Assembly (NCBI GenBank): GCA_964538875.1
Contig: CAZIHO010000089.1
Location: 1-14,886, forward strand
DNA length: 14,886 nt
Source: CAZIHO01 sp964538875
Lineage (GTDB): Bacteria > Pseudomonadota > Gammaproteobacteria > Chromatiales > Chromatiaceae
Reading direction: 5' to 3'
Under the pieces are notes generated by a model that saw nothing but the letters and a program-made list of their open reading frames with translations, did no database searches and was not told the origin of the DNA. The position numbers were made by a program, and so were the translations under genes. Position 1 is the stretch's first letter, and every line of letters begins with the position of its first letter. Shown in pieces: positions 13,998-14,886 of this stretch.

Positions 13998-14886
13998 TAC
14001 CAGATCACGATGCGCCGCTTGGGATCGCGCCACATCGGGTCGCCCGGTTGCGTAGCGAAGGCCTGGTGGAAAGCATCCAGATGCAGCAGCGGCGCGGTGG
14101 CGCGCACCGACGCGATGGCATGAACATCGACGGACACCAGGAAGCGCAGCCGTTCCGAACGCGCCTTGTAGGCCCACATCTGCGTCCAGGCCACGAAGCA
14201 GCGCTGGTCGGCATTCAGCCCATCGACGTCGGGAGTCGGGTTCTTCGCCAGGTAGCGCTTCAAGGCGGCATGGGCGAGCGTGATACCGCCCAGATCAGCG
14301 GTGTTTTCCGTCACCGTCATGGCGCCGTTATGCATCAGGCCGGGCAGGATTTCGTAGTGGCTATATTGATCGACCAGCACGTCGGTGCGCTGCTTGAACT
14401 GGCTGTCGGCCGCAGGCGTCCACCAGTTGCGCAGATTGCCTTGCGGGTCGTACTGACGTCCTAGGCTGTCGAAACCATGGGTGATCTCATGGCCGATCAC
14501 CCCGCCGATGGCACAGTAGTTGGCGGCAGCATCGGCGCCCGGCTGGTAGAACGGCGGCTGCAGGATGGCTGCGGTGATGTCGATGGTATTGGTAGTGAAG
14601 TTGTAGGCGGAGTTCACCGCAATCGGCGTGGTCTTGGTCGCGACCGCAAAACGGTTGTTGAGCACGGGCTTGCCGACCTGCGCCATGTCCCGCTGGAACG
14701 CGAAGCGGGTGGCGCGCTGCACGTTGCCGAAGTGATCGTCCGGGCGAATATCGAGCGCGCTGAAATCGACCCACTGCTCGGGGTAGCCCACCTGAATGTC
14801 AATCTTGCCAAGCTTCTCCAGCGCCGCGCTGCGGGTCGCCTCGTCTAGCCAGGGGTTGCTGCGCAGGCGGGTGGCGAACTCGTCCT
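13997..14886 (-). CDS. M13-family (neprilysin-like) metallopeptidase, C-terminal part
   Basis: Partial: the frame is open through the right edge, leaving 295 residues of the C-terminal catalytic half of a protein that is normally about 650-700 residues. Zinc-site motifs are intact: HEITH (HExxH, 14477-14491) in GHEITHGFD, and ENTADLGG (14285-14308) supplying the third ligand Glu. Upstream are NPWLDEATR, a LEKL and VGYPEQW block, and VNSAYN matching the substrate-binding NAxY motif. The end MWRDPKRRIVIW fits the family C-terminus, which usually closes with a Trp. M13 enzymes of bacteria are periplasmic or secreted oligopeptidases; a signal peptide would be outside this window. Its stop overlaps the start of the ClpP-like gene, so it should be an upstream gene of the operon. 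Confidence 0.93.
   Translation of the reverse strand, partial: DEFATRLRSNPWLDEATRSAALEKLGKIDIQVGYPEQWVDFSALDIRPDDHFGNVQRATRFAFQRDMAQVGKPVLNNRFAVATKTTPIAVNSAYNFTTNTIDITAAILQPPFYQPGADAAANYCAIGGVIGHEITHGFDSLGRQYDPQGNLRNWWTPAADSQFKQRTDVLVDQYSHYEILPGLMHNGAMTVTENTADLGGITLAHAALKRYLAKNPTPDVDGLNADQRCFVAWTQMWAYKARSERLRFLVSVDVHAIASVRATAPLLHLDAFHQAFATQPGDPMWRDPKRRIVIW

Noticed and set aside
13998..14177. A longer form of the ClpP-like protein starting at 14177
   Set aside because: The extra 60 residues lie wholly inside the well-supported M13 coding region in another frame and would displace the signal peptide from the N-terminus.

Overview
The window comes from a GC-rich proteobacterial chromosome, most likely a gammaproteobacterium. 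The housekeeping proteins (CCA-adding enzyme, epoxyqueuosine reductase, NfsB-type nitroreductase) follow the Escherichia coli versions closely in length, motifs and order of blocks. This placement rests on remembered family sequences, not on a search.

Left part (1-4340). After an untranslated stretch, a large plus-strand gene encodes a four-PAS GGDEF/EAL cyclic-di-GMP enzyme. Its GGDEF, I-site and EAL motifs are intact, and it ends in a domain resembling CZB that has lost most of its zinc ligands. A convergent single-domain hemerythrin follows with all seven iron ligands, then a tRNA-Arg(CCT).

Middle part (4341-8181). A minus-strand block carries nfsB, cca and queG. A plus-strand gene for a small secreted protein with a calcium-loop-like motif is divergent from queG.

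Signalling cluster (8279-11764, minus strand). Transcription order is: Roadblock/LC7 protein, small helical protein of unknown function, pseudo-receiver protein with a long unknown C-terminal region, Ras-like GTPase of the MglA/COG2229 kind, and a protein whose C-terminal half looks like a second, divergent Roadblock fold. Four of the five genes have clear Shine-Dalgarno sequences, and the GTPase start overlaps the preceding stop (ATGA). This looks like a GTPase switch with one or two Roadblock partners, built in the style of MglA/MglB or the actinobacterial conservons. It is the most likely place in the window for a poorly described system.

Right part (about 11780-14886). A gap of roughly 560 bases without a recognisable gene separates that cluster from a second minus-strand unit: the C-terminal part of an M13 (neprilysin-like) metallopeptidase, a periplasmic ClpP-fold protein overlapping it by TAATG, and a CPBP-family membrane protein. 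All three are protease-related and act at or beyond the inner membrane. The M13 gene runs off the right edge.
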